From assembly GCF_001906925.1 (NCBI RefSeq), contig NZ_MRWQ01000025.1:1-35604 (forward strand): a stretch of 35,604 nucleotides of DNA. The letters are read 5' to 3'. How positions within the stretch are numbered: position 1 is the first letter of the stretch; each line of letters opens with the position of its first letter. The DNA is from Domibacillus mangrovi (GTDB lineage Bacteria > Bacillota > Bacilli > Bacillales > Domibacillaceae). The position numbers and the translations under genes were made by a program. Below are positions 1-6,948 of the stretch, piece by piece. Below the pieces are notes generated by a model that did not search any database, had not been told where the DNA came from, and worked only from the letters and a program-made list of their open reading frames with translations.

Positions 1-26
1 TTCACACGCTTGAAGTGGGGGTATCC
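1..26. mobile_element. Possible IS200/IS605-type element end, cut by the window edge
   Basis: The first bases contain ACGCTTGAAGTGG followed by GGG. The same 13 bases occur at 34169-34181 in a hairpin that looks like an IS200/IS605-family end. Here the left arm of the hairpin would lie outside the window. No transposase or TnpB reading frame is visible beside it. The call rests only on this short match and is tentative. Confidence 0.35.
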
Positions 27-146
27 TTGCCGAATAAAGATGAAAAATTTCCGCACCGTAGTTTCATAGACACTCTTTTTGTGTTCATTTGGCCATTTAG
101 ATTGAAATAATGACAATAACGGTGCTGTTTTAGCGGGAAAACCGGT

Positions 147-175
147 TTGAGCGAATAGAACACTGCGGTTATATT
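147..175 (+). promoter_or_regulatory. SigA-type promoter for the DUF1659 gene
   Basis: TTGAGC at 147-152 and TATATT at 170-175 are separated by exactly 17 bp, a good vegetative promoter. It lies about 30 bp upstream of the start codon at 205 and would drive the DUF1659, DUF2922 and YvrJ-type genes. Confidence 0.6.
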
Positions 176-204
176 GATCTCATAAAAGAAAGGAGGGGAC
201 AGGG

Positions 205-417
205 ATGCAGGAAACATTGTTGAAAAAGAGCATGGTGCTGTTTTTTGATGAAGGAATCATTGACGGCAAGGATGTGATCAAGCGTTACACGTATGCGAAC
301 GTGGACATAAGTGGAAGCGCGCAAGGTTTGCACGACACGGCGTTGGCGCTCGCCAGCCTGTATAAAGGGACGCTTGCGGAAGTGCAGACGGTTGCGACGA
401 ACGCTGTTTCGAATTAA
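205..417 (+). CDS. DUF1659 family small protein
   Basis: This 70-residue protein resembles the DUF1659 family of short Bacillus proteins, whose function is unknown. It has no signal peptide or membrane segment and is probably a small soluble protein. The start is set by AAAGGAGG eight to nine bases upstream of the ATG. It is followed 36 bp later by a DUF2922-type gene and then a YvrJ-type gene. These three families commonly sit together in bacilli, often near a cell-wall amidase, as here. The family call comes from recognising length, order and sequence style, not from a search. Confidence 0.7.
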   Translation: MQETLLKKSMVLFFDEGIIDGKDVIKRYTYANVDISGSAQGLHDTALALASLYKGTLAEVQTVATNAVSN

Positions 418-453
418 TTACACAAACAAAAAAGATCGAAAGGAGGAATGATC

Positions 454-666
454 ATGGCGAAAGTATTGGAGCTGAATTTTCAAGCACAGGACGGGACGGC
501 AAACGTATCGATCCGAAACCCGAAAGAACCGATTGATCCCGTTCAGGTAAAGGCTGCAATGGAACAAATTATTGCAGCGAATGTTCTCTATTCGACAAAA
601 GGCGAACTGACTGGTGTTATTGGCGCACGTATTATCGATCGAAACACGCAAGAGATCGAACTTTAA
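454..666 (+). CDS. DUF2922 family small protein
   Basis: This 70-residue protein looks like DUF2922, a short family of unknown function that travels with DUF1659. I place the start at the second ATG (454), because GGAGG is 7 bases upstream of it. The in-frame ATG at 448 is only one base from the Shine-Dalgarno and is unlikely to be used. Features visible are a VSIRNPKEP motif near residue 25 and an IIDRNTQEIEL tail. It lies between DUF1659 and YvrJ-type genes and is closed by its own terminator hairpin at 678-702. Confidence 0.7.
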   Translation: MAKVLELNFQAQDGTANVSIRNPKEPIDPVQVKAAMEQIIAANVLYSTKGELTGVIGARIIDRNTQEIEL

Positions 667-677
667 AACAAAGGAGA

Positions 678-702
678 GGGAAGGCGTGTGCCTTCCTTTT
701 TC
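678..702 (+). terminator. Rho-independent terminator after DUF2922 gene
   Basis: GGAAGGC (679-685) pairs with GCCTTCC (690-696) around a GTGT loop and is followed by a run of T. It sits 12 bp after the DUF2922 stop codon. Some read-through probably feeds the next small gene. Confidence 0.8.
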
Positions 703-726
703 ATTCAGGGAAAGGGGTGGAGCATT

Positions 727-858
727 ATGGATTGGCTGAATATGATCAGTGACGTTGGATTTCCGATCATGGTTACTTTTTACCTTTTATATCGGATTGA
801 GACAAAGGTGGATCAGCTGATGCAGTCCATTAAGGACCTGGCTCTGTCAGTGAAGTAG
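727..858 (+). CDS. YvrJ family small membrane protein
   Basis: This 43-residue protein starts MDWLNMISDVGFPIMVTFYL. It has one hydrophobic membrane-spanning segment (about residues 10-22) followed by a charged amphipathic tail (ETKVDQLMQSIKDLALSV). Size and sequence match the YvrJ family, whose function is not established. A GGGGTGGAG ribosome binding site precedes the ATG. The gene closes the DUF1659-DUF2922 cluster and runs directly into a terminator (859-885). The tail resembles that of small holin-like or BhlA-type peptides, but I have no further support for a lytic role. Confidence 0.75.
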   Translation: MDWLNMISDVGFPIMVTFYLLYRIETKVDQLMQSIKDLALSVK

Positions 859-886
859 AACGCAGCTGTCCGTGCGTTCTTTTTTA
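859..886 (+). terminator. Rho-independent terminator after YvrJ-type gene
   Basis: AACGCA (859-864) pairs with TGCGTT (873-878) and is followed at once by CTTTTTT. It begins one base after the stop codon of the 43-aa gene and separates it from the amidase gene. Confidence 0.75.
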
Positions 887-914
887 AATGATGGAATAAT
901 GAGGAGGGGATTTT

Positions 915-1604
915 ATGGTGAAGATCGTGCTTGATGCCGGTCACGGTGGAAAAGATCCTGGCGCTCTGGCAAATGGATTGAAGGAAAAGGATATAACATT
1001 GGCACTGGTTTTGAAAGCAGGCGCTTATTTGACAGAGAACTATCAGTGCGACGTTATTTATACGAGGAAAGAAGATATGTACCTTTCCCCGTCTGAACGG
1101 GCGAGACGGGCAAATGAGGCGAAAGCAGATGTATTCTGCTCGTTTCACATTAACAGTGCTGAGAATCCGTCAGCGCGGGGGTTTGAAACGTTCCGTTATC
1201 CAAAAACAGCCGGGAAAACAGCGATGCTTCAAATGCTTGTTCATGAAAAAGTGATGAACGAAATGAAAAAGCATCATGTTTTGAACCGGGGAATGAAAGA
1301 AGAGAACTTTGCGGTCGTGCGTGAAACCGAAATGCCGGCGGTTTTGACTGAAACCTTATTTATCTCAAATAAAGAGGACGCCAGACTGCTAAAGTCAGAA
1401 TCATTCTTGGATCAAGTTGCGTGTGCTCACGCAGTCGGCATTGCCCAGGCAGCTGGTGCCAAAGAGAGAACGGTGCCAGCAGAAACCAAAACCTTGTACC
1501 GCCTTTTGACCGGAACTTTTTCTGAACGGGAAGAAGCAGAGGAAAAAGCCGGCTTGTTAAGGAGAGCGTACGGCTGGATCGTCCATGTGAAAGAAGAAAA
1601 GTAG
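915..1604 (+). CDS. N-acetylmuramoyl-L-alanine amidase (Amidase_3, CwlD/LytC-like) with SPOR-like tail
   Basis: A 229-residue zinc amidase that should cleave the MurNAc-L-Ala bond of peptidoglycan. The Amidase_3 fold occupies about residues 1-180. The expected zinc and catalytic residues are present: His10 in LDAGHGGKDPGA, Glu24, His78 in CSFHINS and Glu146 in VLTETLFISN. The last ~40 residues (from about TLYRLLTGTFSEREEAEE) look like a short SPOR peptidoglycan-binding repeat. No N-terminal signal peptide is seen, so export would need lysis, a holin-like partner or mother-cell expression. GAGGAGGGG precedes the ATG. The gene stands alone behind the YvrJ-type gene; a role in spore or wall remodelling is likely, but which one is not shown. 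Confidence 0.88.
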   Translation: MVKIVLDAGHGGKDPGALANGLKEKDITLALVLKAGAYLTENYQCDVIYTRKEDMYLSPSERARRANEAKADVFCSFHINSAENPSARGFETFRYPKTAGKTAMLQMLVHEKVMNEMKKHHVLNRGMKEENFAVVRETEMPAVLTETLFISNKEDARLLKSESFLDQVACAHAVGIAQAAGAKERTVPAETKTLYRLLTGTFSEREEAEEKAGLLRRAYGWIVHVKEEK

Positions 1605-1621
1605 TTCTTTTTTTACGGCAT

Positions 1622-1656
1622 GGAAATCTGACAAAAGCCTGTTATGTCAGATTTCC
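1622..1656. promoter_or_regulatory. Dyad site upstream of the tyrosine recombinase (candidate crossover core)
   Basis: A perfect inverted repeat with 12-bp arms: GGAAATCTGACA (1622-1633) and TGTCAGATTTCC (1645-1656), spacer 11 bp. It lies 100 bp upstream of the recombinase start. This arm-spacer-arm geometry is what tyrosine recombinases bind at a crossover core. A further half-copy AAATCTGACATAA lies at 1725-1737. Alternatively it could be a plain operator or terminator hairpin, but no T-run follows. Confidence 0.55.
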
Positions 1657-1724
1657 GCGCTGGCCGAAAAGCCAGTTGTTTCAAGAAGTAAAGGTACTTG
1701 ATCTTCAAATAAAAAAAGGGGTGA

Positions 1725-1737
1725 AAATCTGACATAA
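1725..1737 (+). promoter_or_regulatory. Extra half-site of the recombinase dyad
   Basis: AAATCTGACATAA repeats the left arm of the 1622-1656 dyad in the same orientation, 19 bp before the recombinase start codon. It could be an accessory binding site, as in TnpI-type resolution systems, or an operator for autoregulation. Confidence 0.4.
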
Positions 1738-1755
1738 AGATCCCTTTATACGGGA

Positions 1756-2331
1756 GTGATCCAGTTGGAAATTGTTCAGCCAATTAAAGATAAACAGAAG
1801 ATTGAAGCGATGAAGAAAGTACTGCGCGCCTCCACGCTACGAAATGAACTTTTATTTGTCTTAGGGATCAATACAGGGCTGCGGATCAGTGATCTGTTAT
1901 CGCTTCGTATAAAGGACGTGTGGACAAACAACAAGGTTGCCGTCCGGATTGAGCTGAAGGAAAAGAAAACCGGCAAAATGCGGCATGTCGCCTTAAATAA
2001 CAAGACAAGGCAATTAATTAAACAGTACATAGAAAAAGAGAGAAAGAAATCTGAAGGGACAGAATCTTTATTTTTAAGCCAAAAAGGAGGCGCGATCAGC
2101 CGGCAGCACGCGTATGAGATTTTGAATCAAGCAGCGAAATGGGTCGGCGTGACGGACCGGATTGGCACGCACTCCCTCCGCAAAACTTTTGGCTACTTTG
2201 CTTATCAGCAAGGAGTCGATCTAGCGATGATTCAAAAACTCTTGAATCATTCCAGCCAAGCTGAAACGCTTCGCTACATCGGCATTACACAAGAACAGAT
2301 GGATGACGTCGTGATGAAGCTAGAATTATAA
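1756..2331 (+). CDS. Small tyrosine recombinase/integrase (catalytic domain only)
   Basis: A 191-residue phage-integrase-family recombinase. The catalytic set is visible: Arg43 in TGLRISDLL, a Lys in the beta-hairpin KEKKTGKMRHV, His139 and Arg142 in HSLRKTFGY, His165 in LNHSS and the nucleophile Tyr174 in ETLRYIGI. The protein is almost only the catalytic domain; the usual N-terminal SAM-like core-binding domain is largely missing. Such short versions are common on Bacillus plasmids and may resolve plasmid multimers or invert or excise DNA. The start is a GTG behind a weak GGAG-like sequence (ACGGGA). A 12-bp-arm dyad and a half-site lie immediately upstream and are its likely targets. Confidence 0.9.
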   Translation: MIQLEIVQPIKDKQKIEAMKKVLRASTLRNELLFVLGINTGLRISDLLSLRIKDVWTNNKVAVRIELKEKKTGKMRHVALNNKTRQLIKQYIEKERKKSEGTESLFLSQKGGAISRQHAYEILNQAAKWVGVTDRIGTHSLRKTFGYFAYQQGVDLAMIQKLLNHSSQAETLRYIGITQEQMDDVVMKLEL

Positions 2332-2363
2332 TTATGTCCTGGGTTATAATGAATAAACGAATA

Positions 2364-2386
2364 AATAAACGTTTCTTCGAATAAAC
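2364..2386. repeat. TTCGAA box, copy 1
   Basis: AATAAACGTTTCTTCGAATAAAC contains the 16-bp near-palindrome GTTTCTTCGAATAAAC (2371-2386). The same 23 bases recur at 2497-2519. The core TTCGAA is symmetrical, as expected for a dimeric DNA-binding protein. Confidence 0.7.
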
Positions 2387-2480
2387 CTTCCCTCTGAAGA
2401 ACGAGCGCTGTTTGAAAGTGAGGCTCGGTTACTTGTTCCCCAATTATACATTATTCATACGCTATTTATATGTTATTGAT

Positions 2481-2505
2481 ACGTTTATTTATTATAAATA
2501 AACGT
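2481..2505. repeat. 25-bp AT-rich palindrome
   Basis: ACGTTTATTTA and TAAATAAACGT form perfect 11-bp arms around TTA. It overlaps the start of the second TTCGAA box and may be part of the same protein-binding region or an easily melted origin segment. Confidence 0.55.
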
Positions 2506-2547
2506 TTCTTCGAATAAACTTTTCTACTAAGGAGGGTTTATTCGAAG
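2497..2547. repeat. TTCGAA box, copy 2 with facing partial copy
   Basis: GTTTCTTCGAATAAAC at 2504-2519 is followed 16 bp later by GTTTATTCGAAG (2536-2547) in the opposite orientation. The convergent pair has the same layout as the pairs at 3172-3219 and 32476-32523. Confidence 0.65.
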
Positions 2548-2584
2548 GTGAGCTGTGTTTTTGATAGGAGGCATTCTTTTTTCC

Positions 2585-2683
2585 ATGTTGGCAGATTTCA
2601 GCATTGGTAATACTTTTACCAAGGATAAAAAAGCAAACAGGGAATCCTCTGTCAACAACCCGCCAGCCGGTTCTCCAAGATAA
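2585..2683 (+). CDS. Tiny ORF of unknown function (32 aa)
   Basis: Codes for 32 residues, beginning MLADFSIGNTFTKDKKANRE and ending in PPAGSPR. AGGAGG lies about 13 bases upstream of the ATG, a little far. The stop codon lies inside a terminator hairpin (2665-2703), an arrangement that favours a real short transcript. I recognise no family. It could instead be a chance frame in a small regulatory RNA. Confidence 0.3.
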   Translation: MLADFSIGNTFTKDKKANRESSVNNPPAGSPR

Positions 2684-2703
2684 AAAGAGAATCGGCTTAT
2701 TTA
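2665..2703 (+). terminator. Terminator hairpin overlapping the 32-aa ORF
   Basis: AGCCGGTTCTC (2665-2675) pairs with GAGAATCGGCT (2687-2697), one G-T wobble, followed by TATTTAT. It is a moderately strong intrinsic terminator. Confidence 0.55.
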
Positions 2704-2857
2704 TGTAAATGTTTCAGGCAAGCTGCTACACGTTTTGGTACGATCTCCTTCCATAGGAAGATAAGCAGCACTTTCAATTATCTAACGTAATGGATGAAAC
2801 GAGTAAATGGGCGATGGCAGGCTCTGTCGAAATTTGAGGGACGAAAAGAGTAGACAA

Positions 2858-2971
2858 ATGAAAGCGTTTTCAATTATAATAAAAACAGGTTGGATGGCAT
2901 GCGTGGCTGTCACAGTACTTGGCGTAGGCGGGGCCGGTACGGGGAAGGGTTTTGGAAAAAATAATTACTAA
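2858..2971 (+). CDS. Hydrophobic 37-aa peptide gene with its own terminator
   Basis: Codes for 37 residues: a basic start (MKAFSIIIKTGW), a hydrophobic stretch (ACVAVTVLGVGGAG) and a polar basic tail (TGKGFGKNNY). This is the layout of a small membrane or secreted peptide, such as a type I toxin, bacteriocin-like peptide or signalling peptide. The ribosome binding site is weak (AAAAGAG). A textbook terminator starts 32 bp after the stop (3003-3046), which argues for a real gene. A TGTCGAA sequence (Spo0A-box-like) lies 27 bp before the ATG, possibly by chance. I do not recognise the family. Confidence 0.4.
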   Translation: MKAFSIIIKTGWMACVAVTVLGVGGAGTGKGFGKNNY

Positions 2972-3002
2972 AAACATACATATTAGGCAGTCTATAAAAA
3001 CG

Positions 3003-3046
3003 AAGCAATCCGCTGTTCGAATGAACCGCGGATTGCTTTCTTTTTT
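3003..3046 (+). terminator. Strong rho-independent terminator
   Basis: AAGCAATCCGC (3003-3013) pairs with GCGGATTGCTT (3028-3038) and is followed by TCTTTTTT. It closes the 37-aa peptide gene or a small RNA. Confidence 0.85.
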
Positions 3047-3171
3047 GTAGGCTAAGCTATAAAGCTCCCGCGTTTGATTAGAATTAATTAGAGCATAAAT
3101 GTAGAATACCAGTTTACTCAATTAACAATGTGCAAAATTCAAAAATAGAGAATAAAACTCAAATATAAAAG

Positions 3172-3219
3172 GTTTCTTCAAATAAACCAACTTAGGAAGA
3201 AACGTTTATTCGAAGAAAG
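3172..3219. repeat. TTCGAA box pair, copy 3 (48-bp unit)
   Basis: GTTTCTTCAAATAAAC (3172-3187) and GTTTATTCGAAGAAAG (3204-3219) face each other across 16 bp. The whole 48-bp unit reappears with about five changes, in inverted orientation, at 32476-32523. This long-range conservation suggests a functional site rather than chance. Confidence 0.7.
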
Positions 3220-3738
3220 GAAGGAAGTCGAATCTATCTTCTTTGCTAAAGACCTGCGCTTATGCTCCGGTACAAGCTCCGAAGCTAGACGCTAAAATCA
3301 TGGAGAAACGATGAGGATCGGCTTATCCTGTCCATTGTACGGCTAAAAACCGTGACTTTTCCGATCTTAGTGATTTTCTTTACCTTGTATGGAATTGTTT
3401 TGCGGGGATCAGTTCCCTCCATCTCCTAACTTCCTCGCATTCCAAAACAAGGGTGATAATCATGCAAAGGGAAAAATAGTTTAAAAATTTGAAAAATTTA
3501 AAATAAAAAGAAGATTTTAGTCGAAATATAGGGTAATATAGGAATTAATTGGCGAAAATACACCCTCTTTTACTCTGTCGACGACTAGACTTATGACTCA
3601 TCACTTTTTCTCGCAGTCAATACCGTGATTTTTGAAACAATAATAGGTTCACAGAAAAATGTTGGAAATGTTTTACGGGATTACGCTGTTTTGATCAGGC
3701 CCGTACAGCGCTTCAAAGACTATTTTACCGTAAAAAAA

Positions 3739-3778
3739 GAAAAACCCCTACATGAGTTTGGCGGCTCAGGGGTTTTTC
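3739..3778. terminator. Bidirectional terminator upstream of rep
   Basis: GAAAAACCCCT (3739-3749) and AGGGGTTTTTC (3768-3778) form an 11-bp stem with T-rich sequence on both strands (the T-run is stronger on the minus strand). It would insulate rep from upstream transcription and could also end a counter-transcript reading away from rep. Confidence 0.75.
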
Positions 3779-3806
3779 GAACAAATACGAAGGATTCGCA
3801 TCCCTC

Positions 3807-3841
3807 TGTATGGTAAAGCTGTGCTCCTATTTTACCATACA
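3807..3841. promoter_or_regulatory. Inverted repeat 40 bp before the rep start
   Basis: TGTATGGTAAA (3807-3817) and TTTACCATACA (3831-3841) are perfect 11-bp arms around 13 bases. The position fits a repressor operator or a leader-RNA hairpin controlling Rep synthesis and thus copy number. Its exact role cannot be read from sequence. Confidence 0.55.
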
Positions 3842-3881
3842 TTGTAACTGATGTGAATGTCCTTTAACTACTGGGGGACTT

Positions 3882-5174
3882 ATGGAAAATTTAAAATGGA
3901 ACGAAACACCATCCGACCGCGCAAAAGGGCATGTTCTTTTCCATCATGAGAAAGCGGACGGGTGGATTACGCTTGCGAAGAAAGAAAAGTCAGGTGAGTG
4001 GCAACAATATCATTATCAAGCAGATCAGTTAGCTGTTGAGCTGTCAAAATGGCTCGGTGAAGACGTTTATTTTAGCCAAAATACATTTTATAAGCCGCAG
4101 CGCCGGATTGAAAACATTCGGCAGCTGCGTGCTCTATATGTGGATGTAGATTGTTATGTATTAAACTATGATCCAGAGTGGGTCGTTGGAAAAACAGACT
4201 TGGAAATTTTCAAAGATGCCCTGCCAGATCCTAATATTATTCTTTTTTCAGGCCGCGGTATTGTCTATGTCTGGCTGATCGAACCTGTTCCTTATCAAGC
4301 GCTGCCGCTGTGGCAGGCCGTACAGAATTATTTTTGCGAGCAGCTGAAGTATGTTGGGGCCGATCAGAAGTCGATCGATGCCACACGGGTTTTCCGGGTG
4401 GCAGGAAGCATTAATTCAAAAAGTGATAATGAGGTGGCCGTACAGTATCGGCATGCATATCGGTATGTGCTGCGTGATTTGCAAGGGGATTACTTGCCGG
4501 AGCTGGCCCCGTCAAAGCCGAAGAAGCCTGGACGAAAGTCAAAAATTATTCATTTACATAATGTGCGGAGCTTGCACTACGTAAGGTTGCTAGATTTAGT
4601 GCGGCTCATGGATCTTCGTGATGGTGATGTAACAGGTCAACGGGAACTGCTTTGCTTTTTATACCGGTACTGGAGCTGCTGCTTAACGGAAGATACGGCT
4701 GATTCTTTAGAGCAGATGCTGGAATTTAACAGTGAATTTAAAGAACCGCTGCCGGAGCGTGAAGTGATCCGTGCCACAAAAAGCGCAGAAAGGGCCTGGA
4801 TCGCAAAGAGTGATGCGAAAGCAAATGAAGAATCGATTGAGAGAGGGTATCCGGGCGCCGGCTATAATTTGAAAAATACGACCATCATTAAATGGCTGGA
4901 GATTACGCCTGAAGAACAGGTGCATTTGCGAACGATTATTGATGGGAATGAGAAACGCAGACGGAAGCGTGAACGAGATAAACTCGCTTTTCGGGAAAAG
5001 CATGGTTCAGTCAGCCGTGAAGAGTATTTGGTAAAGCAGAAAGACAAAACAGAGGATAAGTTGTGGCTGCTGAAACAAGCGATGAAAAGGCACTCTAAAG
5101 CGAGCAATGTAAAGTTAGCAGAACTGTTGGGCGTCAGTGAAGGTTATATTCGAAAACTAAAGAAAAAACTATAA
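3882..5174 (+). CDS. Plasmid replication protein with AEP (prim-pol-like) domain and C-terminal HTH
   Basis: A 430-residue protein that I read as the replication initiator/primase of the plasmid. The middle carries primase-superfamily-like motifs: a DxD metal site in LRALYVDVDCYV (about residues 83-94), FSGRGIVYVW (about 123-132) and DATRVFRVAGSINSKS (about 166-181), the last typical of RepA/primase-type plasmid proteins. The C-terminus (about 395-430, KLAELLGVSEGYIRKLKKKL) is a helix-turn-helix. A lysine/arginine-rich stretch lies around 360-375. GGGGGACTT precedes the ATG. It is monocistronic, between a control region with repeats and a long stem-loop. Function is assigned from motifs and context, without a search. 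Confidence 0.8.
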   Translation: MENLKWNETPSDRAKGHVLFHHEKADGWITLAKKEKSGEWQQYHYQADQLAVELSKWLGEDVYFSQNTFYKPQRRIENIRQLRALYVDVDCYVLNYDPEWVVGKTDLEIFKDALPDPNIILFSGRGIVYVWLIEPVPYQALPLWQAVQNYFCEQLKYVGADQKSIDATRVFRVAGSINSKSDNEVAVQYRHAYRYVLRDLQGDYLPELAPSKPKKPGRKSKIIHLHNVRSLHYVRLLDLVRLMDLRDGDVTGQRELLCFLYRYWSCCLTEDTADSLEQMLEFNSEFKEPLPEREVIRATKSAERAWIAKSDAKANEESIERGYPGAGYNLKNTTIIKWLEITPEEQVHLRTIIDGNEKRRRKRERDKLAFREKHGSVSREEYLVKQKDKTEDKLWLLKQAMKRHSKASNVKLAELLGVSEGYIRKLKKKL

Positions 5175-5486
5175 TCATACTCGTACTGGTTCTCGCCCTT
5201 ATATTAAGGGGGGATACCCCTGCTTGCTAGCGTTTATAAAAAGAATGATAGGAAAGGGCTTAAGGTTCTTTATCTAGGGGGGGACTATATAGCTCATTAT
5301 GTGTTAAACATTGTGAATTTAGCAAATAATGCATAATTATAATATTAGATAAATTGATGACAAGGGGAGATGATCTATAAACCAGGATCATACTGTATGG
5401 GAATTCGGGGTATGAGGATTTAAAGGTTGTGGGTAACGTGGTTTTCGTTATCCATAACCTTTAAATCAGAAATTAAAGAAATAATC
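5175..5486. other. Intergenic region downstream of rep
   Basis: The 312-bp gap has two GGGGGG-containing patches (5209-5214 and about 5276-5282), an AT-rich segment and one long stem-loop (5417-5467). No gene is visible. It may contribute to replication or simply separate the rep transcript from the convergent membrane-protein gene. Confidence 0.4.
5417..5467. terminator. 51-nt long stem-loop between convergent genes
   Basis: A 22-bp stem (5417-5438 with 5446-5467, 20 of 22 matches) closes a 7-base loop. The outer arm reads GATTTAAAGGTT. It lies between the rep stop and the stop of the minus-strand membrane-protein gene, so a bidirectional terminator is most likely, although neither side has a long T-run. 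A structural origin element is an alternative. Confidence 0.55.
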
Positions 5487-5876
5487 CTATGATAAGGCTA
5501 TAAATAAACATAATATGAAAGTAAAGCCCGATAATGGTGTCATCATAAATCTTTCTTTCTTACCCCGAGAGATTAGATTTGCTATTGTATTAATACCGAG
5601 GAAAATGGTCATCATCCAGACTAATCTATTTGTAGATACAAAATCTAAATCAATGAAGGCATGAGTGTGTTGCAGAAAAACAAAGCCCATAAAGAAGAGA
5701 ATCAACGCATTAGCAGCACTCGCAATCCATAATTTTTTAGGTAAAACCTTATAATATCCACCCATGGCAAATTCACCAAAAGGATAGCCTAGCGAAAGTA
5801 ACACGTGAAAAACGGCAATGGACACAAACAAAATCGCCACAATGATTGATGATATGTAGATAAAATCAACCTCCAT
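5487..5876 (-). CDS. Four-helix membrane protein of unknown function
   Basis: I place the start at 5876 (MEVDFIYISS), which has AGGAGG eight bases upstream. Longer frames lack such a site. The 129-residue protein has four hydrophobic helices, roughly residues 6-28, 47-70, 82-103 and 113-128, with short loops and a basic ISRGKKERF before the last helix. It resembles small DUF-type four-TM proteins of Bacilli, but I cannot name the family. It is a single gene, convergent with rep. Confidence 0.65.
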   Translation of the reverse strand: MEVDFIYISSIIVAILFVSIAVFHVLLSLGYPFGEFAMGGYYKVLPKKLWIASAANALILFFMGFVFLQHTHAFIDLDFVSTNRLVWMMTIFLGINTIANLISRGKKERFMMTPLSGFTFILCLFIALS

Positions 5877-6128
5877 ATAGAACCTCCTCATTTGAATGAA
5901 TTCTTTCACCCACATTCTTAAAGAACCCTGCCCCATTACTTTAAGTACATTCTTTCATAATATCAATAGAGTAAAGCCTATGGGGACATATTCAGAGTAC
6001 CTCGAAAGCAGAAAGCAGGCTTTATCTAGGTCGGAATGGATTTTAGAAGATTACCACTTATATTTAATGTTCAAATTAAATTATTTAATATTCAAGTAAA
6101 TTTTTATAAAATATTTTAACTTTTTATT

Positions 6129-6157
6129 TAATTTTATTTTAAAAAACGTAATATAAT
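6129..6157 (+). promoter_or_regulatory. Promoter of the DUF2089 operon
   Basis: A perfect TATAAT lies at 6152-6157, inside a very AT-rich stretch, 28 bp before the ATG at 6185. The -35 region is poor (TAATTT), so the AT-rich upstream segment or an activator may compensate. The rest of the gap from 5877 holds no recognisable gene. Confidence 0.5.
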
Positions 6158-6184
6158 ATGGTTAATACAAGAAAGGAGCAAAAC

Positions 6185-6559
6185 ATGGCATATCCTTTAC
6201 TCACAAATTGCCCAGTTTGCAGCGAATCATTAAAAATTACAAAGCTACAGTGCGGGCATTGTCAGACAACAATAGAAAATGAATTTGAAGCTTCAAAACT
6301 GTCAGCTTTAGGTCAGGAACAACTGCATTTTATTGAAACTTTCCTTAAATGCCGCGGTAATATAAGAGAAGTGGAGAAGGAATTAGGTATTTCCTATCCA
6401 ACGGTCAGGGGTAAATTAGATGATATCATTTCCATCCTAGGATATAACGTACAAAAGAAACCGGGAGTCGACAAGAAAAAGATTGTTGGCTTGTTAGAAA
6501 AGGGAGACATTACAGCGGAAGAAGCAATCCGTTTATTAAAAGAGGGGGAAGCAGAATGA
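6185..6559 (+). CDS. DUF2089 family zinc-ribbon/HTH regulatory protein
   Basis: Start chosen at 6185 (MAYPLLTNCPVC) because AAAGGAG lies 6-7 bases upstream; the frame extends further up without a ribosome site. The 124-residue protein has an N-terminal zinc ribbon (CPVC at 9-12, CGHC at 24-27), a helix-turn-helix centred on ELGISYPTVRGKLDDI, and a C-terminal SHOCT-like helix pair (VGLLEKGDITAEEAIRLLKEG). This is the DUF2089 layout. It overlaps the next gene by 4 bp (ATGA), so the two are translationally coupled. It probably binds DNA and regulates its own operon. Confidence 0.8.
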   Translation: MAYPLLTNCPVCSESLKITKLQCGHCQTTIENEFEASKLSALGQEQLHFIETFLKCRGNIREVEKELGISYPTVRGKLDDIISILGYNVQKKPGVDKKKIVGLLEKGDITAEEAIRLLKEGEAE

Positions 6560-6945
6560 AGGACGAAATTTCAAGAGTATTAACGTTGGTGGAAGAAGGT
6601 AAGATTGATAAAGAAAAAGCGAGTGAATTAATTAATATCCTCCGAGAGGAAAACCAGCCAGAACGTTTTTCATTAAAGAAAGAAGTGCCTTATGCCAATA
6701 AAATATTAAAGATTCGTGTTACCTCTGAAGAAGGTGATAATGTAAATGTGAATTTACCAATTAATCTGGTAAAGGCTGTTTTGAAAGTAGGTACAAATAT
6801 TGCGGAAAAAATCCCCGAGGCAGAAAAATATGTAAAAGATATTAATGTTGACCTGCTCATCGAAGCAATCGAAAACGAATTGGACGGACAGATTGTTGAT
6901 ATCACCGCGGCTAATGGTGATAAAGTTTTCGTAGTGATTGAGTAG
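6556..6945 (+). CDS. SHOCT-like domain protein linked to DUF2089 gene
   Basis: The 129-residue protein begins with a short-helix segment like the tail of the preceding protein (RVLTLVEEGKIDKEKASELI), followed by a beta-rich domain (about residues 40-129: ILKIRVTSEEGDNVNVNLPI ... DGDKV-type ending). This resembles the YvlB/SHOCT-like partners encoded next to DUF2089 proteins in bacilli. The start codon overlaps the upstream stop (ATGA). No membrane segment is present. Function is unknown; a partner or anti-regulator of the DUF2089 protein is a reasonable guess. Confidence 0.65.
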   Translation: MKDEISRVLTLVEEGKIDKEKASELINILREENQPERFSLKKEVPYANKILKIRVTSEEGDNVNVNLPINLVKAVLKVGTNIAEKIPEAEKYVKDINVDLLIEAIENELDGQIVDITAANGDKVFVVIE

Positions 6946-6948
6946 ATT

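Larger units (their letters stand above)
2332..3881. other. Long non-coding control region between recombinase and rep gene
   Basis: This 1.55-kb stretch has no large gene. It holds at least five copies or part-copies of a near-palindromic 16-bp box (GTTTCTTCGAATAAAC and relatives), a 25-bp palindrome, two tiny ORFs with their own terminators, a bidirectional terminator and an inverted repeat just before rep. Between 3230 and 3620 I see nothing definite beyond AT-rich sequence. The location beside the replication gene suggests origin, copy-control or partition functions. Confidence 0.5.

Noticed and set aside
5896-6099. 67-codon frame upstream of the DUF2089 operon
   Set aside because: No ribosome site; very AT-rich end; looks like chance or debris.
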